DNA from: Methylobacterium sp. Leaf465
Lineage (GTDB): Bacteria > Pseudomonadota > Alphaproteobacteria > Rhizobiales > Beijerinckiaceae
Direction: 5' to 3'
Assembly (NCBI RefSeq): GCF_001424705.1
Contig: NZ_LMRA01000008.1
Coordinates: forward strand, 17,285-81,284
Length of the DNA: 64,000 bases
Made by a program: the position numbers and the translations under genes. Positions 1 through 10,944 of the stretch are shown here, piece by piece. Numbering within the stretch: position 1 is the stretch's first letter; each line of letters begins with the position of its first letter. Below the pieces are notes generated by a model, which did not search any database, was not told where the DNA came from, and worked only from the letters and a program-made list of their open reading frames with translations.

Positions 1-28
1 CGGACACCATCGAGTTGGGACGACGAGC

Positions 29-517
29 ATGTTGTTGGAAGCCGAATTCTGGGTCGCAGTCGCCTTCGTCCTGTTCATGGCCGTGGTCTGGAAGGTCGGT
101 GGCTTCAACCAGATCACCAAGGGGCTGGACGGCAGGGCCAAGCGCGTCCGCCACGAACTCGACGAGGCGCGTCGCCTGCGTGAGGAGGCCGCTGGTGTCC
201 TCGCCGATTACAAGAAGCGCCGCGCCGAGGCCGAGCGCGAGGCCGAGGCCATCGTGGCGTCCGCCCGCGAGGAGGCCCAGCGGATCGCCGACGAGGGCCA
301 TGCCCGCCTGAACGACTTCATCGCCCGTCGTACCAAGTCGGCCGAGACCAAGATCGCGCAGGCCGAGGTCCAGGCGACCGCCCAGGTTCGGGCCGCCGCT
401 GCCGACGCCGCGGTGAAGGTTTCGGAGGTCATCCTGCGCGAGCGCATGCAGGGTGAGACGGCCGAAGGCCTCGTCCGCCAGAGCCTCGGCGAGGTTCGGA
501 CCCGCCTGCGGGCCTGA
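29..517 (+). CDS. atpF: ATP synthase F0 subunit b
   Basis: Peripheral-stalk b subunit of the F0F1 ATP synthase, which ties the membrane sector to F1. The 162-residue protein has one N-terminal membrane helix (about residues 6-25, followed by [14 protein letters not shown]) and then a long, strongly charged, Ala/Glu/Arg-rich helix typical of the stalk coiled coil. Length matches the family. Alphaproteobacteria carry b and b' copies side by side; as the last gene before a terminator this is most likely the b gene at the end of an F0 operon whose upstream genes lie outside the window. ATG at 29 starts directly at the membrane helix. Confidence 0.93.
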   Translation: MLLEAEFWVAVAFVLFMAVVWKVGGFNQITKGLDGRAKRVRHELDEARRLREEAAGVLADYKKRRAEAEREAEAIVASAREEAQRIADEGHARLNDFIARRTKSAETKIAQAEVQATAQVRAAAADAAVKVSEVILRERMQGETAEGLVRQSLGEVRTRLRA

Positions 518-540
518 TCCTTCCCTCTGCGACACCAGGG

Positions 541-566
541 AAAGCCGCCGCGAGGCGGCTTTTTCG
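541..566 (+). terminator. Rho-independent terminator after atpF
   Basis: AAAGCCGCC, loop GCGA, GGCGGCTTT, then a T-rich run (TTCGTTTTC). It lies 24 bases after the atpF stop and closes the ATP synthase operon before the ABC transporter genes. Confidence 0.85.
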
Positions 567-645
567 TTTTCGGCGCCGTCCCACGCCGGCAGCGTGCTAA
601 AAGGCCGCCCCGATCGCGCCGGCGCCACGCCGCAGCGGAGTTTCG

Positions 646-1568
<923 letters not shown>

Positions 1569-1572
<4 letters not shown>

Positions 1573-2330
1573 ACTGGTACGCGGTCCGCGCCATCTACGG
1601 CTTCGAGATGGCGCGCTTCTGGCGCACGGCGCTGCAGAGCATTGTGGCGCCGGTCATCGCCACCTCGCTCTACTTCGTGGTCTTCGGAGCGGCCATCGGT
1701 TCGCGGGTCGCCTCGGTGGACGGGGTCGCCTACGGCGCCTTCATCGTGCCCGGCCTGATGATGCTCTCGCTCCTGACGCAGAGCATCGCCAATGCCTCGT
1801 TCGGCATCTACTTCCCGCGCTTCGCCGGCACGATCTACGAGATCCTGTCGGCGCCCGTCTCGCCCCTCGAGATCGTGCTCGGCTATGTCGGCGCGGCGGC
1901 TTCGAAATCGATCCTCATCGGCCTCATCATCCTGGCCACCGCCGCCCTGTTCGTGCCCCTGCGGATCGAACATCCCTTCGTGATGGTGCTGTTCCTGCTC
2001 CTGACGGCGGTCACCTTCAGCCTGTTCGGCTTCCTGATCGGCCTCTGGGCCGACGGCTTCGAGAAGCTGCAGCTGGTGCCCCTCCTCATCGTGACGCCGC
2101 TGACCTTCCTCGGCGGCAGCTTCTACGCCATCGAGATGCTGCCGCCATTCTGGCGTGCGGTGAGCCTCGCCAACCCGGTGGTCTACCTGATCAGCGGCTT
2201 CCGCTGGTCCTTCTTCGGCACTTCGGATGTCGGCGTCGGCGTCAGCCTCACCATGGCGTTGATCTTCCTGATCCTGTGCCTCGCCGGCGTGACCTGGATC
2301 TTCCGGACCGGCTACCGCCTGAAGACCTGA
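1569..2330 (+). CDS. ABC-2 type transporter permease
   Basis: Membrane subunit of the exporter encoded with the upstream ATPase; 253 residues beginning [18 protein letters not shown]. About six hydrophobic segments are visible, including [12 protein letters not shown] and [20 protein letters not shown], the latter being the conserved ABC-2 signature region near the C-terminus. The ATG overlaps the stop of the ATPase gene by four bases, which fixes the start; longer readings upstream in this frame lie inside the ATPase gene. NodJ-like export permeases have this size and arrangement. Substrate unknown. Confidence 0.9.
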
Positions 2331-2347
2331 GGCGCGGTAGTGCCCTC

Positions 2348-3139
2348 TCAGAGCCGCTGGGCCAGGAAATCGAGGACGCCCGTGCGGTGACCGCGGTCGC
2401 CCACGGCCGTGCTGTGGTCGCGGTTCGGAAGTTCGAGGGCGGTGCCGTTCGGAAACAGCGCCGCCAGCGCCGGACCCGAGCCCGAGACGGTGTCGAGGGT
2501 GCCAGTCGTCACCAGGGTCGGTGACGAGATCTCGGCGACTTCGGCGCGCGACAGGGTCTGGCGCGAGCCGCGCATACAGGCGGCCAGGGCCCGCAGGTCG
2601 CTCTTCGTCTGCTCGGCGAAGGTGCGGAACGCGGCGGCCGTCGGGTTCGGGGCCGGTGCGCCGGGCTCCGCCTCCAAGGCCTCGGCGATCCCGTCGGGCA
2701 GGCCCTTGCCCTCGATCAGATGCAGGCCGAGACCGCCGAGCAGCAGCGAACGGACGCGCTCCGGCGCATCGAGCGCCAGGAACGCGGCGATGCGCGCGCC
2801 CATCGAGTAGCCCATGACATCGGCCTTGGGGATCCCGAGATGGTCGAGGAGGCGGCGCGCGTCCTGGGCCATGAGGTCCGCGCCGTAGACCTCCGGATCG
2901 TAGAGCTTCTGGCTCTCGCCGTGCCCCCGGTTGTCGAGGGCGATGGTGCGGTAGCCGGCCTGGGTCAGGGCCCGGACCCAGAGCGTGTTGACCCAGTTCA
3001 CCGCATGGTTCGAGGCGAAGCCGTGGATCAGCAGGACCGGGTCGCCCGACCCGCCGACGGCGGGGACGTCGATGTAGGCGAGGGAAACACCGTCGGAATC
3101 GAAGCGCTGCATGGGCTCGGGCCTTATCGGTCGGGGCAT
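2348..3139 (-). CDS. alpha/beta hydrolase
   Basis: Predicted soluble serine hydrolase, 263 residues. Alpha/beta-hydrolase features: oxyanion-hole motif LLIHGF at 36-41, nucleophile elbow GYSMG with Ser112, the acid candidate in TGTLDTVSG and the catalytic His candidate in NRDHS near residue 237. The lipase-like DNRGHGES stretch (69-76) follows the second strand. ATG at 3139 is preceded by GGAGG with 7-base spacing; the alternative ATG at 3112 has no better site. Convergent with the ABC transporter genes. Substrate is not predictable; it could be an esterase, a 3-oxoadipate enol-lactonase relative or a bromoperoxidase-like protein. Confidence 0.85.
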   Translation of the reverse strand: MPRPIRPEPMQRFDSDGVSLAYIDVPAVGGSGDPVLLIHGFASNHAVNWVNTLWVRALTQAGYRTIALDNRGHGESQKLYDPEVYGADLMAQDARRLLDHLGIPKADVMGYSMGARIAAFLALDAPERVRSLLLGGLGLHLIEGKGLPDGIAEALEAEPGAPAPNPTAAAFRTFAEQTKSDLRALAACMRGSRQTLSRAEVAEISSPTLVTTGTLDTVSGSGPALAALFPNGTALELPNRDHSTAVGDRGHRTGVLDFLAQRL

Positions 3140-3210
3140 GGTCCCGCCTCCTTGAACCGTCGGGCGCGCGGACGGAAGCCCTCCGGTGGCGCATGGGCGC
3201 ACATGAAAGC

Positions 3211-3236
3211 GGCGGCAGGTTGCCCTGCCGCCGCGT
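3211..3236 (-). terminator. Terminator downstream of the beta-barrel gene
   Basis: Perfect 10-bp stem GCGGCGGCAG / CTGCCGCCGC with loop GTTGCC; on the minus strand it is followed by TTTCA. It lies just after the stop of the outer-membrane protein gene transcribed leftwards. Confidence 0.75.
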
Positions 3237-3264
3237 TTCGCCGAAACCGGATCGTCCGATCGGA

Positions 3265-4521
3265 TCAGAAGGTGATGCCGGTCTCCAGCATGTAGCGCTC
3301 CTGCGAGGTCTTCAGGCCGCTGCGGCCGAAGCCGAGGCCGGGCGTGATGTCGTAGAGCTGCACGGTCGAGAACTCGCCGCGGACGAAGTAGCGATCGAAG
3401 GTGAAGGTCGGGGTCACGGTGAAGGAGAAGGCCGAGCTGCCGGCGCCGTAGAGCACCGAGGTCTGACCGAACGGATTGTTGCGATTGCCGCTCTGGCTGA
3501 TGTACTCCACGCGGCCCGCGAGGGCGAAGTTGTCCGTGAAGGCGTAGCTGGCGAGGAGGGCGCCGCCGATGGTTTCGGCACCGGCGAGGCCCAGGACGGC
3601 GTTCTGCTCCACGTTGGTGTACTGGACGTACGGCGTCACGATCCAGGGACCGTCCGCATAGGTGTAGTTGGCACTGATGATGCTGCTGTTCTGCAGCGAG
3701 ACGGGCGTGGCGTACTGGAAGCGAAGGCCGCGACGACCGAACGGGTCCGCGAAGTCGAAATTGGTGTAGCTGGAGAAGTGCGTGCCGCCGTTGATGCCCA
3801 CCGTGTTGGCGGGGTCGATCTTGTAGGTGATCGCACCCGTGACCCAGTTGATCTCGCCGGAATAGAAGCCGTCGGTCGCGGCGAACGAGGCCGCCCACGG
3901 ACCATCCGAGTAGTTCACCTGCACACCCTGGTTGATCACGTTCTCCTGGCCGAAGAGGAGGCCGCGCGAGATGTTCAGGTTCTGGAAGGTGAACGGCAGC
4001 TCGGAGCCGATCAGGGTCGGCATCCGACCGCCCTGGATCGACCAGTTGTCGTTGATCACGTACTTTCCGAACACGATCGGCGCCGGGGAATACAGCAGAT
4101 CCGTCTGGTCGAAGGTGCCGTAGATCGGCAGGCCGAGGCCGGGGATCGAGTAGGCGCCGAAGGCGGCGTAGAACTGGAACGGGCCGTCGGCCTTCTGGAT
4201 GAAGCCCATCAGGTTCGAGACGTCCACGCGGCCGGCCCGGTCACTCGGTAGCGGAGCGGGCGAGAACGTGTACTGGTTGGGCTGGGTGTAGAAGTAGCCC
4301 GTGACCGCACCGCCGACATAGACGTCGCCGAAGGCGCCGAGCGTCAGGCAGGACGGGTTCGGGTTCTGCTTGATGACGCCGCCATAGGCCGGGAAGGTGA
4401 TCTCGGCCTTGCACGGCGCGGGCGGGGCAGGGACCGCCAGCACCTTCGCCGGCATGTCGGCCGCGAAGGCGCAGACCGAGGACAGCAGGACGGCGGAAAG
4501 GGCGAGAAGCGAGCGCTGCAT
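3265..4521 (-). CDS. Outer-membrane beta-barrel protein (porin-like)
   Basis: 418-residue exported protein with a signal peptide (MQRSLLALSAVLLSSVCAFA, cleavage after AFA). The mature part is made of alternating aromatic/polar strands such as FYAAFGAYSIPG, WIVTPYVQYTNV and YFVRGEFSTVQLYD, and ends with Phe (ETGITF), the usual C-terminal signature for outer-membrane barrel assembly. It resembles the BBP2/OmpL-like barrel group of Hyphomicrobiales rather than the classical Porin_2 family. An in-frame upstream start at 4569 would put 16 arginine-rich residues ahead of the signal peptide, so ATG 4521 was chosen. Single gene with its own terminator. Confidence 0.8.
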   Translation of the reverse strand: MQRSLLALSAVLLSSVCAFAADMPAKVLAVPAPPAPCKAEITFPAYGGVIKQNPNPSCLTLGAFGDVYVGGAVTGYFYTQPNQYTFSPAPLPSDRAGRVDVSNLMGFIQKADGPFQFYAAFGAYSIPGLGLPIYGTFDQTDLLYSPAPIVFGKYVINDNWSIQGGRMPTLIGSELPFTFQNLNISRGLLFGQENVINQGVQVNYSDGPWAASFAATDGFYSGEINWVTGAITYKIDPANTVGINGGTHFSSYTNFDFADPFGRRGLRFQYATPVSLQNSSIISANYTYADGPWIVTPYVQYTNVEQNAVLGLAGAETIGGALLASYAFTDNFALAGRVEYISQSGNRNNPFGQTSVLYGAGSSAFSFTVTPTFTFDRYFVRGEFSTVQLYDITPGLGFGRSGLKTSQERYMLETGITF

Positions 4522-4872
4522 GGCGATGGGAACTCTGCGGGAGGATCTGCGTTGGGGCGACGTTCTCAAAGGTTCCCGGTTACGGCAAAGCTATCCTTTG
4601 TGCAGACGCCTATTTTTCGGGCAATTCAGGCCGCTCGAACTGGGTTTCGGTCGTGGTGTTGCCGCAATGGAACAGGTCTGAGCACCAGATTCGGTCTCGA
4701 CGATTGTCCTCTGCTTCCGAAGTGGCGCGACGGTCAGGTCTGATCTGCGGCCGACCGCATTCGCCCGGAGGGGGCGCTGCGGGCTGATCGGCCCGGAATG
4801 TCCGGGACCTTTCGATCCTCCCGCGGCGGCGTCGCTTGCCGCCGCGTCCGTGCGCTGGCATCAGCACGCACG
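4522..4872. other. Intergenic region between divergent genes
   Basis: About 350 bases separating the leftward barrel gene from the rightward FkbM methyltransferase gene. It must hold both promoters. Bases 4580-4680 are less GC-rich than the surroundings. No convincing open frame, repeat or recognised operator was seen. Confidence 0.5.
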
Positions 4873-5703
4873 ATGAAAGACACGCAGCCCTACGGCACTT
4901 ACGCTCCCACAGGCCTCGTCGCGCGCATCGCTCGGCAGACGGGCCGGATCTCCTACGCGAGCTGGGCCGGGCGACGCCTCGCCCTGTTCCTGCGCCGCGT
5001 GGCGATCGGGCTGCTGCGCGGCGCCCCTCTGGACGTCGAACGCTACGGCGCCCGCATGCGGCTCTACCCCTACAACAACAACTGCGAGAAGAAGGTGCTC
5101 TTCACGCCGCAGTTCTTCGATCCGGAGGAGCGCGCACTTCTACTGGCGAAGCTTCAGCCCGGCTGCACCTTCCTGGATATCGGCGCGAATATCGGTGCCT
5201 ACGCGCTGTTCGTGGCGGCCTTCGCGGGGCCGCGCGCCCGGATCCTGGCCGTCGAGCCGCAGCCGGACGTGTTCGACCGCCTGACCTACAACATCGCGCA
5301 GAATCCGTTCGGAACGGTCAAGGCGGTGGCCTGCGCGGTCGCCGACAAGGCGGGGGAACTCACCCTGTTCGTGGATCCCCGCAACCGGGGGGAATCGAGC
5401 CTGAAGATCGTCGGGACGAACGAGGGCGCGCAGATTCGTGTGCCGGCCGTGCCCCTGCTCGATCTCGCCCTCGGCGAGGGCATCGCGCGCATCGACGCGA
5501 TGAAGCTCGATGTCGAGGGCGCCGAGGACCTGATCCTCGAACCCTTCCTGCGGGCCGCCCCCGCGAGCCTCCACCCGCGGCTGCTCATCGTCGAGAACGG
5601 CACCGACCAGTGGCAGATCGACCTGCCCGCCTTGCTCGAGCAGCACGGCTATCGCCGGATCGCTCGCACCCGCCTCAACCTGATCTTCGAGCGGGCCGAC
5701 TGA
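4873..5703 (+). CDS. FkbM family methyltransferase
   Basis: SAM-dependent methyltransferase of the FkbM type, 276 residues from ATG 4873. The SAM-binding motif FLDIGANIGAYALF lies at about 100-113, the acidic strand-2 end is VEPQPDVFDRL, and IDAMKLDVEGAEDLIL is the characteristic FkbM motif. These enzymes usually O-methylate sugars, glycolipids or polyketides; the acceptor here is unknown. A start at 4798 is in frame but would add 25 low-complexity residues. There is no clear ribosome binding site for either start, so the N-terminus is uncertain. No sugar-biosynthesis neighbours are present to indicate a substrate. Confidence 0.82.
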   Translation: MKDTQPYGTYAPTGLVARIARQTGRISYASWAGRRLALFLRRVAIGLLRGAPLDVERYGARMRLYPYNNNCEKKVLFTPQFFDPEERALLLAKLQPGCTFLDIGANIGAYALFVAAFAGPRARILAVEPQPDVFDRLTYNIAQNPFGTVKAVACAVADKAGELTLFVDPRNRGESSLKIVGTNEGAQIRVPAVPLLDLALGEGIARIDAMKLDVEGAEDLILEPFLRAAPASLHPRLLIVENGTDQWQIDLPALLEQHGYRRIARTRLNLIFERAD

Positions 5704-5735
5704 CGGGCCCGCGCGGTTCTTCTGGGACGCGCGCC

Positions 5736-6443
5736 CTACAGCACCGGGATGGCGTCGGCCACGGCGATGCCGACCGGGTCGATGCGGCAGCGATGGGCGT
5801 GGACGGCGACGCCGGCCGCCCGAGCGGCCTGAAGCGCCCGGTCGAAGGCAGGATCGAGGTCCCGCGCGGCATCGAAGCGATCCGCCCACATCTGCACCAC
5901 GATGATGACCATGGCACGGCCCCCGGCCTCGACGACGGCCGCGAGGTCCGTCATGTGGCGGGCGCTGCGGGCGGCGACGCAATCGGGAAATTCCGCGAGG
6001 CCGGGGCTGCGCATCAGGTGACAGTTCTTCACCTCGACATGGCAGGGCGGCATCCCTTCCCCGGTGGCGAGGAAGTCGACCCGGCTGGCCCGGGCGTAGC
6101 GGACTTCGGGGCGCAGGCCCGTGTAGCCGGCGAGGCAGGGCAGGCCGCCGGCGGCGAAGGCCTCCGCCACCAGGGCGTTCGGCCGCATCGTGTTGATGCC
6201 GACCCATTGCCGGCCGCTGGGCAGATCCGCCTCCACCAGTTCCCAGGAAAAGGGGAGCTTGCGCGTCGGGCCCCGGACGTCGGACAACAGGGCCCGCGCG
6301 CCCGGCACCGCAAGTCCCAGCATCGCCCCCGGGTTGGGGCAATGGGCCGTGATCACGGACCCGTCGGCAAGCTGCAGGTCGGCGAGAAAGCGCTTGTAGC
6401 GACGCAACAGGTGCGCCTCGATCAGGGGCGAAGGGAAGCGCAT
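5736..6443 (-). CDS. sfsA: DNA/RNA nuclease SfsA
   Basis: SfsA family protein of 235 residues, the usual length. It starts MRFPSPLIEAHLLRRYKRFL and carries the family pattern ITAHCPNPGAMLGL, followed by GINTMRPNALVAEAF, HVEVKNCHL (nuclease-like E-x-K) and FPDCVAARSARHM. SfsA was first described as a sugar fermentation stimulation protein; structural work on the family points to nuclease activity. ATG 6443 begins at the conserved N-terminus; the reading frame is open further upstream but not conserved there. Single gene, convergent with the methyltransferase gene. Confidence 0.93.
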   Translation of the reverse strand: MRFPSPLIEAHLLRRYKRFLADLQLADGSVITAHCPNPGAMLGLAVPGARALLSDVRGPTRKLPFSWELVEADLPSGRQWVGINTMRPNALVAEAFAAGGLPCLAGYTGLRPEVRYARASRVDFLATGEGMPPCHVEVKNCHLMRSPGLAEFPDCVAARSARHMTDLAAVVEAGGRAMVIIVVQMWADRFDAARDLDPAFDRALQAARAAGVAVHAHRCRIDPVGIAVADAIPVL

Positions 6444-6606
6444 CGCGGGTCCTGGGCAAGAAACGGGTTGATACGGGCCCCCGTCGACGGGGAATCGGGC
6501 CGTCGTGAGGCGCCCGGGCTGGTCAGTACCGACCGGATGCGACAGAATTCGCGCGGCGCGCCCGGGTCGAAGACCGGGAAAGCCGCAGTTCGTCCGCGAG
6601 GCCGCC

Positions 6607-7392
6607 ATGTTCAATCTGTTCGACATCCTTCAGGCGCAGGCGGGCCCCAACGCGCAGGGTTTCGGACGGCAGTTCGGTTTGTCGCCGGAGCAGAGCCTGC
6701 GCGCGATGGAAGCCCTGCTTCCGGCCCTCACGATGGGGCTGCAGCGGAACGTCGCCCAGGATCCGACCGGCTTCGCCCACCTCTTCAATCTCGTCGGCCC
6801 CGCCGCGCCGAAGGCGTCGAGCGCGACGCCGCAGATGGACATGCTGGTCCAGCAACTCTTCGGCTCGCCCCATCTGAGTCAGGCCGTTCTGCAGCAGGCC
6901 GCTGCCGTCAGCGGCGTGGCGATGCCGGCCTTGAAGCAGATGCTGCCGATCATGGCCGGCATGGTGGTGGCGGGGATCGTCCACGTCATGATCAACCAGG
7001 CGCCTGCCGCGGCGCCGGTCCCGCGCGCCGAGGCGAACCCCTTCGGCTTCCCGCCCAATGCCTGGTCGGAGATGATGCAGGCGTTCCTGAACTCCGGCGC
7101 CAAGGCCCCGAAGCCCGCGACGCCCTCGCCCCAGGCACGGCCGCGTGCGGCGTCGACGTGGCTCGCGGCTTCGCCCCGGCCGGAGTCCGCCGCGCCGGAC
7201 AGGTCGGCCACGGAAGCGCCCTTCGACGTAATGCAGCAGATGTTCCAGACGGGCCTGGAGGTGCAGCAGGAGAACGCCCGCGCGATGCAGCGCCTGTTCG
7301 ATACCTTCTGGCAGGATCCCCGCAATCCCACCGAGACGGGCGGCAACGGTTCGGGTGACCGGCCCAAGGCAGGACGCACCGGGCAGCGCTAG
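6607..7392 (+). CDS. DUF937-like hypothetical protein
   Basis: 261-residue protein starting MFNLFDILQAQAGPN. The N-terminal half (about 15-135) is helical and resembles DUF937 proteins: repeated short helices ending in PALKQMLPIMAGMVVAGI. A Pro/Ala-rich linker follows (about 165-205) and then a C-terminal helix APFDVMQQMFQTGLEVQQENARAM, a pattern resembling phasin-type or polyhydroxyalkanoate-associated helices, though this resemblance is weak. Function is not known. Divergent from sfsA. Confidence 0.65.
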   Translation: MFNLFDILQAQAGPNAQGFGRQFGLSPEQSLRAMEALLPALTMGLQRNVAQDPTGFAHLFNLVGPAAPKASSATPQMDMLVQQLFGSPHLSQAVLQQAAAVSGVAMPALKQMLPIMAGMVVAGIVHVMINQAPAAAPVPRAEANPFGFPPNAWSEMMQAFLNSGAKAPKPATPSPQARPRAASTWLAASPRPESAAPDRSATEAPFDVMQQMFQTGLEVQQENARAMQRLFDTFWQDPRNPTETGGNGSGDRPKAGRTGQR

Positions 7393-7659
7393 CCGAAGAC
7401 CCGCCGTCGGCGACGCCGGCAGAGGACGGCAGAGAACCGATCGTCGCCGGGCCATCGACCCGAGGGCGCTGCGCCCGGGCGCCCTGCCGACCGGTTCCGA
7501 CGCCGGCCGTCCAACTCGTTCGTCGGATCGGGGCACCACTCGATCGCAGCGATGGCCGCAGCGGCAGGCCGGCGTGGCGCTCGGGCGACGCCCAGATCCG
7601 CCCTTCCCGAACGGATCGAACGGATCGGGTCCGAGAGGCTTGAGATGGGAACCCTTGCA

Positions 7660-7674
7660 GAACACTTACGGAAC
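7660..7674 (-). promoter_or_regulatory. LexA (SOS) box upstream of lexA
   Basis: GAAC-ACTTACG-GAAC, which on the minus strand reads GTTC-N7-GTTC, the LexA operator known from alphaproteobacteria. It lies 72 bases before the lexA start and fits LexA autoregulation. Confidence 0.75.
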
Positions 7675-7683
7675 GTTTAACGT

Positions 7684-7698
7684 GTTCGTGGTTTGTTT
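7684..7698 (+). promoter_or_regulatory. Second, imperfect LexA-like box
   Basis: GTTC-GTGGTTT-GTTT, one mismatch from GTTC-N7-GTTC, ten bases after the first box and closer to lexA. It may give two-operator repression, but the mismatch leaves it uncertain. Confidence 0.4.
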
Positions 7699-7745
7699 CT
7701 AGTGCCACCCGCCGCGATCCGTGGCGCTAACGAAGAGTGTCCCGC

Positions 7746-8498
7746 ATGTTGACGCGTAAGCAGCTGGACCTGCTCCAGTTCATCCAGCTTCGGATGCGCG
7801 AGAGCGGCGTTCCCCCGTCGTTCGACGAGATGAAGGATGCCCTCGACCTGAAGTCGAAGTCGGGCATTCACCGCCTGATCACGGCCCTGGAGGAGCGCGG
7901 CTTCCTGCGCCGGCTGCCCAACAGGGCGCGGGCCATCGAGGTGATCCGGATGCCGGAGAGCCTCGGGGGGAATGCGGGCGCCCCGCGCGCCGCTCCGGCC
8001 TCCGAGGTTCGCCGCTTCACGCCGAGCGTGGTCGAAGGCGGCAAGGGCAAGGGCCTGCCGGCCGGCGCATCGGTGTCCCGACTGCCGACCACGCAGGCCA
8101 CCGACGAGAGCGGTCGGGCCGTGACCATCCCGGTGATGGGTCGGATCGCGGCCGGTACGCCCATCTCGGCCATCCAGGAACAGAGCCATTCGGTGACGAT
8201 GTCGCCGGATTTTCTGGCCGGCGGCGAGCATTACGCCCTGGAGGTGCGCGGCGATTCGATGGTCGATGCCGGGATCCTCGACGGCGACCTGGTGGTCATC
8301 CGCAAGCAGGACACCGCCAATACGGGCGACATCATCGTGGCCCTCATCGACGACGAGGAGGCGACCCTGAAGCGCCTGCGCCGGCGTGGATCGTCCATTG
8401 CCCTGGAAGCGGCGAATCCGGCCTACGAGACGCGGGTCCTCGGCCCGGATCGGGTGCAGATCCAGGGACGTCTCGTCAGCCTGGTGCGCCGCTACTGA
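7746..8498 (+). CDS. lexA: SOS response repressor LexA
   Basis: Transcriptional repressor and self-cleaving protease controlling DNA-damage genes, 250 residues. The N-terminal winged helix begins [13 protein letters not shown] and includes [18 protein letters not shown]. The C-terminal S24 domain has the Ala136-Gly137 cleavage bond (GRIAAGTP), catalytic Ser171 (RGDSMVD) and catalytic Lys209 (EATLKRL). The linker (about 75-125) is longer than in E. coli LexA, as is usual in alphaproteobacteria. A GTG nine bases upstream is possible, but MLTRKQ is the conserved start. Two SOS boxes lie upstream. The stop overlaps the convergent comEC stop by seven bases. Confidence 0.96.
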   Translation: MLTRKQLDLLQFIQLRMRESGVPPSFDEMKDALDLKSKSGIHRLITALEERGFLRRLPNRARAIEVIRMPESLGGNAGAPRAAPASEVRRFTPSVVEGGKGKGLPAGASVSRLPTTQATDESGRAVTIPVMGRIAAGTPISAIQEQSHSVTMSPDFLAGGEHYALEVRGDSMVDAGILDGDLVVIRKQDTANTGDIIVALIDDEEATLKRLRRRGSSIALEAANPAYETRVLGPDRVQIQGRLVSLVRRY

Positions 8499-10777
8499 AG
8501 GGGGTCCCCGTCCGGTTCATCGCCGGACGGATCCGACGGATCGCGGGTGCGATCGGGGATTTCCGGTAAGACCGACGCCGGCGGTGTCGAAGATGGCAAG
8601 GACGTTCCCGGCGGGTCCACCGGCTTGCGCAAAGGCGTCGCACGCCAGGGCACGACATCCCCGGGATGCTTCGCGGAGGCGAGGGACGGCCCATCGCGGG
8701 TGAGGCGAATCGCGGTCGCACCGTGCGATCCCAGGAAATCCCGGTCGATGACGATCGATGCGGCGCAGCCCCCGGGCGTGGATTGCCGGGTGATCAGGAT
8801 GTCGGCCCTGGCGCAGTCCTCTCCGAGGGCACGCTTGTCGGTGGTCAGGGCGAGCACGCGGCCGTCGGGTGTGGTCAGGGTACAGCCCAGGCGATCGCAG
8901 CGCGCGCCCTCGAACCCCGTGACGTCCTGTACCCGTCGGTCGTCTCCATCGGCCTTGAGCCATTGCGCGAGCACGAAGGGGGGCGGCCGGCCAAGGGTGG
9001 CGAGCCGCCCATTGCGCTGGCGGATGGCGGCGCCCGCCCCCTCCCGATCGACGTAGATGTCGTAGCGATCCGGGGCAGCCGCACAAGCGATGCCGATCGC
9101 TGCCGGAACGAGGCCGAGCCAGCGCAGCGACGAGGCCGGGAGCGTCAGGACGATCAGGGCGGCGGCCAGGAGGCCGAGGGCCCCCGTGCCGAAGGCCGGG
9201 ACCACGACGACGGCGTTGCCGAAGCCCGCGATCCAGGTCGAGATGGTCAGCATCCCCCGCACCGCCAGGCCCATGGCCCACCAGACCGGCTGATCCAGCG
9301 CGAACGGATAGGCGAGGATGCCCAGAACCGCTGACGGCATCACCGCCAGGGAGACGAGCGGCAGGGTGAGCGCATTGCCCACCAGCCCGAAGGGCTGCAC
9401 CGTCTGGAAGTGGTAGGTGGCGAAGGGCGCGGTGGCGATCTGGGCCACGAGCGTCGTGGCCAGGGTGCCGAAGACCGCCGCGGACGCCAGGGCGAAGATC
9501 CGGGGGAGCAGGCCGGAACCGTCGCGCTGCCGGCCACGTCCGGCGATCAGCGGCGCGCAGGCGATCAGGCCGGCCACCGCCGCGAACGACATCTGGAAGC
9601 TCGGGCCGAGGAGGCCGTCCGGCTCGCGGGCCAGGGCGATCAGGGCGGCGAGGGCCAGGTTTCGCATGCTGAGCGCCGGGCGGTCGACCAGGATCGCGCC
9701 GAGCATCACGAGGGTCATGATCAGCGAGCGCTCGGCGGCGATGTCCCAGCCGGAGAAGACGCAGTAGGCCGTCACGCCCACCATGGCGACGGCAGCGGCG
9801 ATCTTCTTGATCGGCCAGTGCAGTGCCGCGAACGGAACGAGGGCCAGGAGCGCCCGCACGAGCCAGAACACCACGCCGGCCGCCAGGACCATGTGAAGGC
9901 CCGAGATCGAGACGACGTGGTAGATGCCGGCGGCGCGCAGGATGTCGTTGGTCTCGGGGCTGATCAGGCCGCGCTTGCCCGTCACCAGGGCCGCCGCCAC
10001 CGCTCCGGCCTGTCCGCCGTTGGCGTCGGTGATGCGGCGCGTCAGGGCGTTGCGGGCCGCGTCGACGGCGGCCGCGAGGCGGATCTGCCAGTCCGCGCTC
10101 TCGGCCGGCGGCCGCAGGTCGACCTTGCCGACGAGGGAGCCCACCGCGCCGATCTCACGGAAGAAGGCATCCCGGGCGAAGTCGTAGCCTCCGGGGCGGG
10201 CGGCTTCCGGCGGCGGAAGCAGGCGCGCGGTCGCGGCGATGCGGTCGCCCGGCTTCAGGGTATTCGCCTTGCGGTAGGAGGCCCGCACCCGGACCGGGCG
10301 GACCTCGGCGCCGAGGGTGCCGAAGCTCTCGACGCGGAGGATCAGGCGCGCCCCCTCCTCCCGCTCGTCCAGCCCTTCGATGGTGCCCACCAGCGGACCG
10401 ATCGTGGTGCGGGCGAGGATCGGCCCGTCGACCGAGCGGACGCGCGCGGCGGCCGCCGCGAAGCCCAGGAGGGCGGCGACGGCGGCGAGCACCAGGGCCA
10501 GGCCGAACGGGCGCGCCACGAGGAGGGGCGTCGTCGCGGCGAGCAAGGCGGCGGCCGCGAGCGGCGCCAGGAGCGACGGCGTCCCCTGCGTACCGAGGAA
10601 GAACGCGAGGATGCCGCATCCGAACGCGACGGCGAGCCAGGCGAAGAGCCGGCGCTGCTCGATCTCGCGGGTCCATCCCGCCCGGAACCAGTCGCGGATC
10701 GGCCCGGCGCCCGGGCGACGCGCGGCGAGGTGGCGCGTGATGCGCCCCATCGCCGCCGTCGCCCGCGCCTGCGCCAT
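8492..10777 (-). CDS. comEC: ComEC/Rec2 family competence membrane protein
   Basis: Polytopic inner-membrane protein of 761 residues related to the DNA-uptake channel ComEC. An N-terminal cytoplasmic arm is followed by two membrane helices, a soluble OB-like DUF4131 region (about 120-230), then the Competence domain with [19 protein letters not shown] and a series of membrane helices. The C-terminal part (after about 570) is a degenerate metallo-hydrolase-like domain without an intact HxHxDH motif. It ends in a Pro/Ser/Asp-rich tail. ATG 10777 is preceded by GGAGG at good spacing. Whether it takes up DNA here is unknown; no other competence genes are in the window. Confidence 0.9.
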   Translation of the reverse strand: MAQARATAAMGRITRHLAARRPGAGPIRDWFRAGWTREIEQRRLFAWLAVAFGCGILAFFLGTQGTPSLLAPLAAAALLAATTPLLVARPFGLALVLAAVAALLGFAAAAARVRSVDGPILARTTIGPLVGTIEGLDEREEGARLILRVESFGTLGAEVRPVRVRASYRKANTLKPGDRIAATARLLPPPEAARPGGYDFARDAFFREIGAVGSLVGKVDLRPPAESADWQIRLAAAVDAARNALTRRITDANGGQAGAVAAALVTGKRGLISPETNDILRAAGIYHVVSISGLHMVLAAGVVFWLVRALLALVPFAALHWPIKKIAAAVAMVGVTAYCVFSGWDIAAERSLIMTLVMLGAILVDRPALSMRNLALAALIALAREPDGLLGPSFQMSFAAVAGLIACAPLIAGRGRQRDGSGLLPRIFALASAAVFGTLATTLVAQIATAPFATYHFQTVQPFGLVGNALTLPLVSLAVMPSAVLGILAYPFALDQPVWWAMGLAVRGMLTISTWIAGFGNAVVVVPAFGTGALGLLAAALIVLTLPASSLRWLGLVPAAIGIACAAAPDRYDIYVDREGAGAAIRQRNGRLATLGRPPPFVLAQWLKADGDDRRVQDVTGFEGARCDRLGCTLTTPDGRVLALTTDKRALGEDCARADILITRQSTPGGCAASIVIDRDFLGSHGATAIRLTRDGPSLASAKHPGDVVPWRATPLRKPVDPPGTSLPSSTPPASVLPEIPDRTRDPSDPSGDEPDGDPLQ

Positions 10778-10944
10778 CGCGAAAACCTCCGGGCGTGCGT
10801 CCGTGACCGGGAGCCGGCGATGCGCCCTGCGATCCTGGGAACAGGACGATTCCTTAACGCGTGCCCGCGCGCATGCTACACGCGCGGTTCCGGGCCGGTC
10901 GATCCGCTTCCCGCCCGAATCACGAGCCATTCAAGTCCAGATTG

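Larger units (their letters stand above)
7393..7745. other. lexA upstream region
   Basis: 353 bases without a credible gene between the DUF937-like gene and lexA. The last 90 bases contain the two GTTC-type SOS boxes; the first 230 are GC-rich, with no other recognised signal. Confidence 0.5.

Noticed and set aside
4836..7358. 840-codon plus-strand frame spanning the methyltransferase, sfsA and the DUF937-like gene
   Set aside because: It crosses three genes with recognisable families in other frames and is Arg/Pro-rich nonsense.
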